Source of the DNA: Streptomyces sp. LaPpAH-108
GTDB lineage: Bacteria; Actinomycetota; Actinomycetes; Streptomycetales; Streptomycetaceae
Reading direction: 5' to 3'
DNA length: 64,000 nucleotides
Assembly (NCBI RefSeq): GCF_000373625.1
Contig: NZ_KB891995.1
Coordinates: forward strand, 1 to 64,000
Positions 52,759 to 63,424 of the stretch are shown one piece after another. Both the position numbers and the translations under genes were made by a program. The notes under the pieces are model-generated. The model was not told where the DNA came from and did no database searches. It saw only the letters and a program-made list of their open reading frames with translations. Each line of letters starts with the position of its first letter. The first letter of the stretch is position 1.

Positions 52759-54231
52759 ATGACTGCGACCCAGCGCCGCCTCGGCATGCTCGTCTGCCTG
52801 GTCACGATCGTCCTGGCCGTCCTCGACCTGCAGATCGTGTCCGCCGCGACCGTCCCGATCGTCCGGGACCTCGACCCGGCCCATGGCATCGCGAAGATCC
52901 CCTGGCTGGTCAGCGCGTTCTCGCTGGCCTCCGCCGCGGTGCTGCCGCTCTACGGCAAGCTCTGCGACACGCACGGCGCCAAACCCGTCTTCCTCGGCGC
53001 GCTCGGCGCCTTCCTGACCGGCTCGGCACTGTGCGGCGCGGCCCCCTCGCTGGGCTGGCTGATCGCGTCCCGCGCGGTGCAGGGCGCCGGAGCGGGCGGT
53101 CTGATGAGCGTCACGATGGTGGTGATCGCCCAGCTCAGGGGCCCCGGTGGGCGGCGGAACCGGGGTGCGAGCACCGGCGGGGTCGTCGCGGGCGGCGGCA
53201 TGGCGGTCGGACCCTGGCTCGGCGGCTTCCTCGCCCAGCACGCGAGCTGGCGCTGGGCGTTCTTCATCAACCTGCCCCTCGGCGTCGCCGCGCTCGCCAC
53301 CGCCGTGGTCGTCCTCAAGCTCCCGCGCGCGACCCGCTCGCACCCGGTCGACTTCCCCGGCGCCGCCCTCGCCGCGGCCTTCGCGACCACGCTGCTGCTG
53401 GTCACCGAGTGGGGCGGCAAGCGGTACGCCTGGTCCGCGCCGGAGATCGTCGGCCTGGCCCTCGGCTGCCTCGCCGCGCTCGCCCTGCTGCTCGTCCGCC
53501 AGGCCACCGCGGCCGAGCCGATCCTGCCGCTGCCGATGTTCCGCGTCCCCGAACTCCGCCTCGGCTTCGCCCTCCAGGGCCTCATCGGGCTCGCGATGAC
53601 CGGCGCGACGTACTACGTGCTGGTCTACCTCCAGCTCGTGCGCGCCGTCCCCAGCTCCTCCGCCGGGCTGTTCCTGCTGCCGATGGCGGCGGGCATCATG
53701 ACCGTCGGCCTGCTCACCGGCCGGCTCACCGGACGCGGCTGGTCGGAGCGGACCTTCGTGATCAGCGGCGCGGCCGTCACCCTGGCCGCGTTCCTGCTGC
53801 TGGCCCGCACCGGCACCACCACCTCGCTCTGGCAGGTGCGCGGCGCGCTGCTGCTGCTCGGCGCCGGGTTCGGCCAGCTCCTCGGCCAGCTGATCCAGCT
53901 GGTGCAGGCCGCCGCTCCCCCGCATCAGCTCGGCGTGGCCACCACCGCCGTCCGCTTCTTCCAGACCCTCGGCACCTCGCTCGGCGCCGCGCTCTTCGGC
54001 ACCCTGCTCGGCCGCCTCTACGACGGCCCGGGCGACGTCGGCTCCCTGGCCGCGCTGCGCGGCGCCGACCGGGTGCGGGGCATGACCGCGTACGTCTCCG
54101 CGACGGACACGGTGTTCCTGTGCGGGGCCGGGGTCATGCTGGTGTGCCTGCTGCTGGCGCTGCGGCTGCCGAGGCGGCGGGCCGTTCCGGGGGAGCCGGG
54201 CGAGCCGGTGCGGGAGCCGGTGCCCGCCTGA
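52759..54231 (+). CDS. DHA2-type MFS drug exporter
   Basis: A 490-residue membrane protein with 14 predicted segments. Family features are LDLQIVSAATVPIVRDL in TM1, the motif-A loop GKLCDTHGAKPVFL, and the antiporter motif region SRAVQGAGAGGLM and GPWLGGFL. These are EmrB/QacA-like proton-coupled exporters. The ATG at 52759 follows GGGTG. Divergent TetR and operator suggest drug-inducible expression. Confidence 0.88.
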   Translation: MTATQRRLGMLVCLVTIVLAVLDLQIVSAATVPIVRDLDPAHGIAKIPWLVSAFSLASAAVLPLYGKLCDTHGAKPVFLGALGAFLTGSALCGAAPSLGWLIASRAVQGAGAGGLMSVTMVVIAQLRGPGGRRNRGASTGGVVAGGGMAVGPWLGGFLAQHASWRWAFFINLPLGVAALATAVVVLKLPRATRSHPVDFPGAALAAAFATTLLLVTEWGGKRYAWSAPEIVGLALGCLAALALLLVRQATAAEPILPLPMFRVPELRLGFALQGLIGLAMTGATYYVLVYLQLVRAVPSSSAGLFLLPMAAGIMTVGLLTGRLTGRGWSERTFVISGAAVTLAAFLLLARTGTTTSLWQVRGALLLLGAGFGQLLGQLIQLVQAAAPPHQLGVATTAVRFFQTLGTSLGAALFGTLLGRLYDGPGDVGSLAALRGADRVRGMTAYVSATDTVFLCGAGVMLVCLLLALRLPRRRAVPGEPGEPVREPVPA

Positions 54232-54275
54232 GCCGGACCCGATGCCCGCCCGAGACACCGCCCGAGACAAAAGAC

Positions 54276-54304
54276 GAGGCCCCCGCTCCTCGCGCGGGGG
54301 CCTC
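54276..54304 (-). terminator. purL terminator (bidirectional)
   Basis: GAGGCCCCCGC (54276-54286) pairs with GCGGGGGCCTC (54294-54304). On the minus strand it is followed by GTCTTTTGTC. It lies 20 bases past the purL stop and also ends the convergent transporter gene. Confidence 0.75.
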
Positions 54305-54323
54305 GCTCCGTCACATCCGATGC

Positions 54324-56602
<2,279 letters not shown>

Positions 56603-56606
<4 letters not shown>

Positions 56607-57283
56607 GCGTTGACCAGCTTCTTTAGGATCGAGGTGAAGAACGGGAGGCCGTCGGTGCGGCCGGTTCCGATCAGCGGCTCGACGGCGTGCTCGGGGTGCG
56701 GCATGAGGCCGACGACGTTCCCGGCCTCGTTGGTGATGCCGGCGATGTCGCGCAGCGAGCCATTGGGGTTCATGTCCAGGTAGCGGAAGACGACCCGGCC
56801 CTCCGCCTCCAGCTGGTCGAGCGTGTACGCGTCGGCGACGTACCGGCCGTCCATGTTCTTCAGCGGGATGTGGATCTCCTGGCCCTGGCGGTAGTCGCCG
56901 GTCCAGGCCGTCCCCGCGTTCTCCACCCGCAGCTTCTGGTCGCGGCAGATGAAGTGGAGGTGGTCGTTGCCGAGCATCCCGCCGGGCAGCAGATGCGCCT
57001 CGGTGAGGATCTGGAAACCGTTGCAGATACCGAGGACCGGAAGTCCGGCCTTCGCCTGCTCGATGACGGACTCCATCACCGGCGAGAAGCGGGAGATCGC
57101 CCCGGCGCGCAGATAGTCGCCGTAGGAGAAACCACCGGGCAGCACCACGGCGTCGACCTGCTTCAGGTCCTTGTCCTTGTGCCACAGCGCGACCGGTTCG
57201 GCGCCCGCGAGGGTGATCGCGCGCCGGGTGTCACGGTCGTCGAGACTCCCGGGAAATGTGACGACACCAATACGAGCGGTCAC
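56603..57283 (-). CDS. purQ: Phosphoribosylformylglycinamidine synthase, glutaminase subunit
   Basis: A 226-residue class I glutamine amidotransferase supplying ammonia to PurL. LPGGFSYGDYLRAGA and the nucleophile elbow GICNGFQIL are visible, with the His/Glu pair in MPHPEHAVEP. The GTG start overlaps the purS stop by four bases and its stop overlaps the purL start, an unbroken coupled operon. Confidence 0.96.
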
Positions 57284-57543
57284 TCCGCCGCCCCCGCGAC
57301 TTCTTCCACCTTGACGGTGAAGTCCTCGATCACGGTGTTGGCGAGGAAGGATTCCGCAAGATCATGGATGCGGGCGAGCGCGGCCTCGTCGACCGGCCCC
57401 TCCACTTCCAGTTCGAAACGCTTTCCCTGGCGGACGTCCGAGATCCCATCGAAACCCAGACGCGGCAGCGCACGCTGGACCGCCTGGCCCTGGGGGTCGA
57501 GGATCTCCGGCTTGAGCATGACGTCGACTACGACGCGTGCCAC
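57280..57543 (-). CDS. purS: PurS subunit of FGAM synthase
   Basis: An 87-residue beta-alpha protein (VVVDVMLKPEILDPQGQAVQ; FDGISDVRQGKRFELEV) that bridges PurQ and PurL. I prefer the GTG at 57543, five bases after GGAG, over the GTG at 57549, which abuts that site. First gene of the purSQL operon. Confidence 0.93.
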   Translation of the reverse strand: MARVVVDVMLKPEILDPQGQAVQRALPRLGFDGISDVRQGKRFELEVEGPVDEAALARIHDLAESFLANTVIEDFTVKVEEVAGAAE

Positions 57544-57853
57544 TGGCACTCCCGGTGTGTGGTGCTGAGCAGGTTCCTTCAGACTACCCGTACAAAATTT
57601 CTACGCGAGTAGAGTTGGAGGTTTCTACGTGACCCGCATCACGATCGGGTGTCGAAGACGTGCGCTCACGAAAATTTCTGGGAAAGTTCTCCAGTCCGTG
57701 CGCGACATCTATTGAAGCCGGACACGCGGGCGGTTTTAGTGGGTCTTCCCCTTTCATTGCCGAGCGCTGTACAAATGAATTGGCAATAGCGGATACTCGG
57801 CATGTCGTAGCCGGTGAGCCGTATCAACGTGCCGCACGAAGGGACCGATATTC
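57544..57853. other. Divergent promoter region between purS and lsrL
   Basis: About 310 bp, AT-rich for this genome. For lsrL, TTGAAG (57712-57717) and TTTAGT (57735-57740) form a 17-spaced promoter with a leader of about 110 bases. On the purS side, TTTCTACG occurs twice about 21 bp apart near 57598-57626, a possible regulator site. No convincing purS -35/-10 pair was found. Confidence 0.5.
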
Positions 57854-58171
57854 GTGGCGCAAAAAGTCGTGGTCAGTCTGTTTGACGACATCGACGGCTC
57901 GGAAGCGGCGGAAACGATCGCCTTCGGGCTCGACGGCAAGTCGTACGAGATCGACCTGAACGAAACCAACGCCAAGAGACTGCGCAAGGCGCTCGCGCCC
58001 TACGTGGAGGCCGGCCGCAAGCGCGCCCGGTCCGGCAAGGCGTACAAGCAGACCGAGGTCGCCCCCGACCCGTCGGCCGTCCGCGCCTGGGCGCAGGCGA
58101 ACAAGATGGACGTCCCCGCGCGCGGACGCATCCCCAAGAAGGTCTACGAGGCGTTCAGCGCGGCCCAGTGA
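57854..58171 (+). CDS. lsrL: Lsr2-like nucleoid protein
   Basis: A 105-residue histone-like protein. The N-terminal dimerisation domain (KVVVSLFDDIDGSEAAETIA; GKSYEIDL) is followed by a linker and a C-terminal DNA-binding part with the AT-hook-like PARGRIP (VRAWAQANKMDVPARGRIP). Lsr2 binds AT-rich DNA and silences foreign or secondary-metabolite genes. Streptomyces carry two paralogues; position next to purSQL points to LsrL. The GTG at 57854 follows AAGGGA. Confidence 0.92.
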   Translation: MAQKVVVSLFDDIDGSEAAETIAFGLDGKSYEIDLNETNAKRLRKALAPYVEAGRKRARSGKAYKQTEVAPDPSAVRAWAQANKMDVPARGRIPKKVYEAFSAAQ

Positions 58172-58321
58172 GGCGGAGCGGTTCCTCGGGGCCCAGCGGC
58201 GGGCCCTGAGAGTCGCTCACCTGTCCGCAGGGGGAACCGACTTGCGCAACCCCCCTGCCGATCGGCTAATGTCTGGAGCACGCCGAGGGGCGAGGCCGAA
58301 AGGCCGAATCCCGAGGACCGT

Positions 58322-58393
58322 GCGGGTGTAGTTCAGTAGTAGAACATCCCCCTTCCAGGGGGAAGGCGCAGTGTGCGATTCCTGTCACCCGCT
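58322..58393 (+). tRNA. tRNA-Gly (TCC)
   Basis: A 72-nt cloverleaf with anticodon TCC in CTTCCAG and acceptor GCGGGTG/CACCCGC. The T-arm is GCGATTCCTGT, with ATTCC rather than the usual GTTC-A loop. About 80 bases precede the next tRNA-Gly. Confidence 0.88.
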
Positions 58394-58472
58394 CTGGCAC
58401 CGGTCACAAGCATCCTTTTGGATCAGGTAGGCTGGTGCTCGCACCGATCGGTGGGAGCCGGTCGGGAGCAGT

Positions 58473-58545
58473 GCGGACGTAGCTCAGTTGGTAGAGCGCA
58501 ACCTTGCCAAGGTTGAGGTCGCGAGTTCGAGCCTCGTCGTCCGCT
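58473..58545 (+). tRNA. tRNA-Gly (GCC)
   Basis: A 73-nt cloverleaf, anticodon GCC in TTGCCAA, acceptor GCGGACG/CGTCCGC. An identical gene lies at 62334-62406. Confidence 0.93.
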
Positions 58546-58552
58546 CGGGAAA

Positions 58553-58584
58553 AAGACCCCGGTCCTCTGGACCGGGGTCTTTTC
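58553..58584 (+). terminator. Terminator after tRNA-Gly
   Basis: AAGACCCCGGTCC (58553-58565) pairs with GGACCGGGGTCTT (58569-58581) around TCT and is followed by TTT; eight bases past the tRNA. Confidence 0.8.
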
Positions 58585-58672
58585 GTATGCGGTCCGCTCT
58601 TCTGACATTTGTCATGCCCGGTGATGACAGCGCGCACTGCCGACCCGCGCCCGCCGCCGGGACGCTGACGTC

Positions 58673-59611
58673 ATGGACAGCGACGAGCGAGAGCACGTGA
58701 TCGAGGTCACCGACCTGCGGCGCGTCTACGGCACCGGCTTCGAGGCCGTGCGGGGCATCAGCTTCTCCGTGGCCCGCGGGGAGATCTTCGCCCTGCTCGG
58801 CACCAACGGCGCGGGCAAGACGTCGACCGTGGAGCTGCTGGAGGGGCTGGCCCGTCCGGCGGGCGGCCGGGTCCGGGTGTTCGGCCGTGATCCGCACCGC
58901 GAGCGCGCCGCCGTACGCCCCCGTACCGGGGTCATGCTCCAGGAGGGCGGCTTCCCGGCGGATCTCACCGTCGCGGAGACCGCCCGGATGTGGGCGGGCT
59001 GCACCAGCGGCGCCGGGCCCGAGGGGGAGGCGCTGGAGCGGGTCGGTCTCGCCGGGAAGAGCGGCGTGCGGGTCAAGCAGCTCTCCGGCGGTGAGCGGCG
59101 CCGCCTCGACCTCGCGCTCGCCCTGCTCGGCGATCCCGAAGTCCTGTTCCTGGACGAGCCGACGACCGGCCTCGACGCCGAAGGGCGCCGGGACACCTGG
59201 GAGTTGGTGCGTGCCCTGCGCGACGCGGGCACGACCGTGCTGCTCACCACGCACTATCTGCACGAGGCCGAGGACCTGGCCGACCGGCTGGCGATCCTGC
59301 ACGAGGGCCGGATCGCCGCCTCGGGCACCCCGGCGGAGGTCACCGCGGACCGGCCCGCGCGCATCTCCTTCCGGCTGCCCGAGGGCTGGTTCCCCGGCGA
59401 TCTGCCGCCGCTGGCCGAACTCGGCGTGTGCGGGCACGAGGTCAGCGGACGGACCGTCCGGCTGAGCACCCGTGAACTCCAGCGCTCCGCCACCGGGGTG
59501 CTGACCTGGGCCGAACACCACAAGGTCGAGCTGCACGGACTGGACGTGCGCCCTGCCTCACTGGAAGAGGCGTTCCTCGGGATCGCCGGAGAGCGGGAGG
59601 CGGCGGCATGA
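58673..59611 (+). CDS. ABC transporter ATP-binding protein
   Basis: A 312-residue ATPase: Walker A GTNGAGKTS near residue 43, signature LSGGERRRLDL, Walker B VLFLDEPTTGLD and the switch His in LLTTHYLHEAE. The C-terminal extension (DRPARISFRLPEGWFPGDL onward) resembles drug-resistance DrrA-type ATPases. It is paired with the permease that starts within its stop codon (ATGA). Likely an exporter under the downstream two-component system. The ATG at 58673 is weakly preceded by GGGA. Confidence 0.92.
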   Translation: MDSDEREHVIEVTDLRRVYGTGFEAVRGISFSVARGEIFALLGTNGAGKTSTVELLEGLARPAGGRVRVFGRDPHRERAAVRPRTGVMLQEGGFPADLTVAETARMWAGCTSGAGPEGEALERVGLAGKSGVRVKQLSGGERRRLDLALALLGDPEVLFLDEPTTGLDAEGRRDTWELVRALRDAGTTVLLTTHYLHEAEDLADRLAILHEGRIAASGTPAEVTADRPARISFRLPEGWFPGDLPPLAELGVCGHEVSGRTVRLSTRELQRSATGVLTWAEHHKVELHGLDVRPASLEEAFLGIAGEREAAA

Positions 59612-60408
59612 GCGGGACGGTCATCACGGCGGCGCAGAGGCCGGGTCCTTCGGCCGTTCGGCGGCTCACCGCGCTCGCGCGGGCCGAACTCGCCCTCCTC
59701 GGACGCAATCGGGGTGTCATGCTCACCGCGTTGCTGATACCGCTCGCCGTGCCGTTCAGCCTGCACGGCGCGGTGGACAAGATGAACCTGAAGCAGGCGG
59801 GGCTCAGCATCGGCTCGGTCATGCTGACCGCCGCCCTCGGCTTCACCTTCCTGTTCGCCGTCTACACCTCGCTCGTCAACGCCTATGTCGCCCGCCGCGA
59901 GGAGCTTGTCCTCAAGCGGCTGCGCACCGGCGAGCTGTCCGACACCGAGATCCTGACCGGCACCGCCCTGCCCGCCATGGGCCTCGGTCTCGCCCAGGCC
60001 CTGCTGCTGTGGGCGGCCTGCGCGGTCCTGCTGCACACAGGGCCGCCGAAGGCGCCGTATCTGACGGTGCTGGGGATCGTGGCGGGGCTGGTGCTCAGCG
60101 CCGCGCTCGCCGCGCTCACCGCCTCCTTCACCCGGAGTGTGGAGAGCGCCCAGGTCACCGCACTGCCGCTGGTGCTCGTCTCGATGCTCGGCTCCGGCAT
60201 CATGTTCCCGGTCGACCTGATGCCCGACGGACTCGCGCGGATCTGCGGAGTCCTTCCGTTCTCCCCGGCGATCCGGCTGGTGAGCGGCGGTCTGACCGGC
60301 GGGATGAGCGCGTACGAGACGCTGGGCGCCCTCGCGGGCGCGCTGGCCTGGGTGATCGTGGCCGTGTTTGCTGTACGCCGGTGGTTCCGGTGGGAATCAC
60401 GCAGGTGA
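59608..60408 (+). CDS. ABC-2 type permease
   Basis: A 266-residue membrane protein with six hydrophobic segments (VMLTALLIPLAVPFSL; VMLTAALGFTFLFAVYTSL; GLGLAQALLLWAACAVLL and others). The ABC-2 signature region MFPVDLMPDG(L)ARICGVLPFSP precedes TM6. Four-base overlap with the ATPase gene shows coupled translation. Substrate unknown; related pairs export antibiotics or lipids, often controlled by DesK/DesR-like systems. Confidence 0.9.
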   Translation: MSGTVITAAQRPGPSAVRRLTALARAELALLGRNRGVMLTALLIPLAVPFSLHGAVDKMNLKQAGLSIGSVMLTAALGFTFLFAVYTSLVNAYVARREELVLKRLRTGELSDTEILTGTALPAMGLGLAQALLLWAACAVLLHTGPPKAPYLTVLGIVAGLVLSAALAALTASFTRSVESAQVTALPLVLVSMLGSGIMFPVDLMPDGLARICGVLPFSPAIRLVSGGLTGGMSAYETLGALAGALAWVIVAVFAVRRWFRWESRR

Positions 60409-60424
60409 TGTGGGGGGAGTGAGG

Positions 60425-61699
60425 ATGCTCGGGCACGCGCGGCGGCTGCGGCAGCGGCACTGGCGGGAGCGGAGCAAGGCGGAGCGGGTCGAGCTGACGA
60501 CCGTCGTCATGTGGTACCTGACGCCGTGGCTGCTGTCGCTGGTGTGGCTGGTGGCGCCCGTCCTCGGGTCAATGGCCCACCAGCCCCTGCCCCTGGTCCT
60601 GGACTGGGTGCTGCTCCTGGCGGGCACGCTCCAGTGCGCGGAGGCCAACCGGCTCACCTGGGCGGCGTTCGACCACTACCTCGGGCGGGCCGTGCTGCCG
60701 CCCCGGGCGCTGTGGGGCTCCTGGGCGCTGCTCGCGGCGACCCTCGCGGCGGCCCTGGCGCTCACCGCGCTCGGCCGTGGCGAGGGGGCGGTGCCCGGGC
60801 TCGCGATCGGCGCCGCGCTGATGGCGTTCGGGCTGCCGTACGGCATGGTGACGTCGGTCCGGGCGTATCTGCGCCAGTCAGGCGCGCTCGCCGTGCTGCT
60901 GATGGCCGCTTTCGGGCTCGCCAGTCCCGACGTCGCCGGGCTCATCGGCATCGGGGCCGTGACCGTCTTCTCGGCCCTCTTCTCGCTGGCCGCCTGCCGC
61001 TGCGGTGCCTGGACGCTCTCCGTGCTCTGGGAGGCGGAGCGGGCCCGGGAGACCGAGGCGCGGCTCGCGGTCGCGGAGGAACGGCTGCGGTTCGGGCGCG
61101 ATCTGCACGACGTGCTGGGCCGGAACCTCTCGGTGATCTCGCTGAAGAGCGAGCTGGCCGTCCAACTCGCCCGGCGCGGACGGCCGGAGGCCATGGAGCA
61201 GATGATCGAGGTGCAGCGGATCGCGCAGGAGTCGCAGCGCGAGGTCCGCGAGGTCGTGCGCGGCTATCGCGAGGCCGACCTCGGGGTGGAACTCGCGGGT
61301 GCGCAGGGCGTGTTGACGGCCGCCGGGATCGTCTGCGAGGTGCGCGCGGAGACGGCGGAGCTGCCCGCGCCCGTGCAGTCCGCGCTCGGCTGGGTGGTGC
61401 GCGAGGCGGCCACCAATGTGCTGCGGCACGGGGACGCGCAGCGCTGTGCCGTGGCGGTGCGGGTGCGCGAGGGGCGGGCGGTGCTGACGGTGGAGAACGA
61501 CGGCGCGGGTGCCCTCCCGGGCGGGAGCGGGGGTGGCGGGTCGGGGCTCGCCGGGCTGCGGGAGCGGCTGGCCGCCGTGGGCGGGACGCTGGAGGCGGGG
61601 GCGGCGGAGGGGGACCGGTTCCGGCTGGTGGCCGAGGTGCCGCTGTGCCGTACGGTCCCGACGGCGGAGGTACGGCAAGTGAGCGAGGTCGCCTCATGA
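60425..61699 (+). CDS. Sensor histidine kinase (HisKA_3 / DesK-like)
   Basis: A 424-residue kinase. About five transmembrane segments lie in the first 200 residues with very short outside loops, a linker helix (ARETEARLAVAEERLRFGRD) and the phospho-acceptor His in GRDLHDVLGRNLSVI. The HATPase_c N-box is REAATNVLRHG with a GLAGLRERL segment. The membrane-embedded sensor suits detection of lipid or membrane-active drugs. The ATG at 60425 follows GGGGGGAG. It is in an operon with the ABC genes and the response regulator (ATGA overlap). Confidence 0.9.
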   Translation: MLGHARRLRQRHWRERSKAERVELTTVVMWYLTPWLLSLVWLVAPVLGSMAHQPLPLVLDWVLLLAGTLQCAEANRLTWAAFDHYLGRAVLPPRALWGSWALLAATLAAALALTALGRGEGAVPGLAIGAALMAFGLPYGMVTSVRAYLRQSGALAVLLMAAFGLASPDVAGLIGIGAVTVFSALFSLAACRCGAWTLSVLWEAERARETEARLAVAEERLRFGRDLHDVLGRNLSVISLKSELAVQLARRGRPEAMEQMIEVQRIAQESQREVREVVRGYREADLGVELAGAQGVLTAAGIVCEVRAETAELPAPVQSALGWVVREAATNVLRHGDAQRCAVAVRVREGRAVLTVENDGAGALPGGSGGGGSGLAGLRERLAAVGGTLEAGAAEGDRFRLVAEVPLCRTVPTAEVRQVSEVAS

Positions 61700-62310
61700 A
61701 CGGTCCGGTACGGCTGCTGCTCGCCGACGACGAGCATCTGATCCGGGGCGCGCTGGCCGCCCTGCTCTCCCTGGAGGAGGACCTGCTCGTCGTCGCGGAG
61801 GCGGCGAGCGGACCCGAGGCGCTGGCCATGGCGCGGGCCCACCGGCCCGACGTGGCGGTGCTGGACCTCCAGATGCCGGGCGCCGACGGTGTGAGGGTCG
61901 CCACATCGCTGCGGGCCGAACTGCCTGGCTGCCGGGCGCTGATCGTCACCGGACACGGGCGCCCCGGGCATCTGAAGCGGGCGCTGGCGGCCGGAGTGCG
62001 CGGGTTCGTCCCGAAGACGGTGAGCGCCCAGCGGCTCGCGGAGATCATCCGTACCGTGCACGCCGGACAGCGGTACGTCGACCCGGAGTTGGCCGCCGAC
62101 GCGATCTCCGCCGGGGACTCCCCGCTGACCGCGCGGGAGGCCGAGGTGCTGGAGCTGGCGGCCGACGGGGCGCCGGTCGCGGAGATCGCGGAGCGGGCCG
62201 CGCTGTCCCCGGGGACCGTGCGGAACTATCTCTCCGCCGCGGTCACCAAGCTCGGCGCGGAGAACCGGCACGCGGCGGTGCGTCTCGCCCGGGAGCGGGG
62301 TTGGGTATAG
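61696..62310 (+). CDS. NarL/DesR-type response regulator
   Basis: A 204-residue protein. The receiver domain (1-120) has acidic pocket ADDEH, the phospho-Asp in VAVLDLQMPG and Lys in FVPKTVSA. A LuxR-type HTH (140-204) has LTAREAEVLELAADG and SPGTVRNYLSAAVTKLG. It is the partner of the upstream kinase and probably regulates this operon. It ends 23 bases before tRNA-Gly. Confidence 0.93.
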   Translation: MNGPVRLLLADDEHLIRGALAALLSLEEDLLVVAEAASGPEALAMARAHRPDVAVLDLQMPGADGVRVATSLRAELPGCRALIVTGHGRPGHLKRALAAGVRGFVPKTVSAQRLAEIIRTVHAGQRYVDPELAADAISAGDSPLTAREAEVLELAADGAPVAEIAERAALSPGTVRNYLSAAVTKLGAENRHAAVRLARERGWV

Positions 62311-62333
62311 TTGGCTCCGCGCCACGGCGCACT

Positions 62334-62406
62334 GCGGACGTAGCTCAGTTGGTAGAGCGCAACCTTGCCAAGGTTGAGGTCGCGAGTTCGAGCCTCGTCG
62401 TCCGCT
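62334..62406 (+). tRNA. tRNA-Gly (GCC), second copy
   Basis: Identical over 73 nt to 58473-58545. Outside the gene the flanks diverge within one or two bases. Together the two genes bracket the four-gene ABC/two-component operon. Confidence 0.93.
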
Positions 62407-62413
62407 CCATGTA

Positions 62414-62441
62414 GAAGCCCCCGGTTCTCACCGGGGGCTTC
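62414..62441. terminator. Terminator between tRNA-Gly and purC
   Basis: GAAGCCCCCGGT (62414-62425) pairs with ACCGGGGGCTTC (62430-62441) around TCTC. It follows the tRNA on the plus strand and the purC stop on the minus strand, and probably serves both. Confidence 0.75.
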
Positions 62442-62455
62442 TCGCGTGTCCGAGA

Positions 62456-63352
62456 CTACCAGCGGGTGCCGGTCAGATGCTCGTACGCCTCGATGTACTT
62501 GGCGCGGGTCGCCGCCACGACCTCCTCGGGGAGCGCGGGCGGGGGCTGCTCGCTCTTACGGTCCCAGCCGGAGTCGGGCCCGGTCAGCCAGTCGCGCACG
62601 AACTGCTTGTCGTACGACGGCTGGGCGCGGCCCGGCTGCCACTGGTCGGCCGGCCAGAAGCGGGAGGAGTCCGGGGTCAGCACCTCGTCCGCGAGCACGA
62701 GGGTGTCCCCGTCGAAGCCGAACTCGAACTTGGTGTCCGCGAGGACGATGCCCCGGTCGCGGGCGATGTCGCGGGCGCGGGAGTAGACCGCGAGGGTGGC
62801 CTGGCGCAGCTGGGCGGCGGTCTCCGCGCCGACCTGACGGGCCACCTCCTCGTAGGAGACGTTCTCGTCGTGCTCGCCGACCTCAGCCTTGGTGGCCGGG
62901 GTGAAGATCGGTCCGGGCAGCTCCGAGCCGTCCTCCAGGCCCTCGGGCAGGGCGAGGCCGCACACCGTGCGGGACTCCCGGTACTCCGCAAGGCCGGAGC
63001 CGGTGAGGTAGCCCCGGGCCACGCACTCCACGGGGACCATGCGCAGCGACTTGCAGACCAGGGTGCGGCCTTCCCAGTCGGCGGGGGCGCCCTCGGGCAG
63101 TTCGGTGCTGATCACGTGGTTGGGCACCAGGTCACGCAGCTGGTCGAACCACCACAGGGAGAGCCGGGTCAGCACGCGCCCCTTGTCGGGGATCTCGCTG
63201 GGCAGCACCCAGTCGTAGGCGGAGATGCGGTCACTGGCGACCATCACGAGGTCGCCCGCCTCGTTCTGGTACAGGTCGCGCACCTTGCCGGTGTGCAGGT
63301 GCACCAGACCCGGAACCTCGATCGGCTCGGGCTTTTCTACGAATCCGGACAC
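62456..63352 (-). CDS. purC: Phosphoribosylaminoimidazole-succinocarboxamide synthase
   Basis: A 298-residue SAICAR synthetase joining CAIR and aspartate with ATP in purine synthesis. Family features: HTGKVRDLY, ASDRISAYDWVLPSEIPDKG, ECVARGYLTGSG, LADTKFEFG and the ADEVLTPDSSRFWP signature. The GTG at 63352 follows GGGGAGGAACC. It has no operon partner on its downstream side. The next gene upstream has the same direction and ends 72 bp away. Confidence 0.95.
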   Translation of the reverse strand: MSGFVEKPEPIEVPGLVHLHTGKVRDLYQNEAGDLVMVASDRISAYDWVLPSEIPDKGRVLTRLSLWWFDQLRDLVPNHVISTELPEGAPADWEGRTLVCKSLRMVPVECVARGYLTGSGLAEYRESRTVCGLALPEGLEDGSELPGPIFTPATKAEVGEHDENVSYEEVARQVGAETAAQLRQATLAVYSRARDIARDRGIVLADTKFEFGFDGDTLVLADEVLTPDSSRFWPADQWQPGRAQPSYDKQFVRDWLTGPDSGWDRKSEQPPPALPEEVVAATRAKYIEAYEHLTGTRW

Positions 63353-63424
63353 GGTTCCTCCCCGTGGTTCTGTCCAACTGCCTCGATTCTCCCGTATACG
63401 GCGAAGAGGGTGGCGTCCGGGTGG

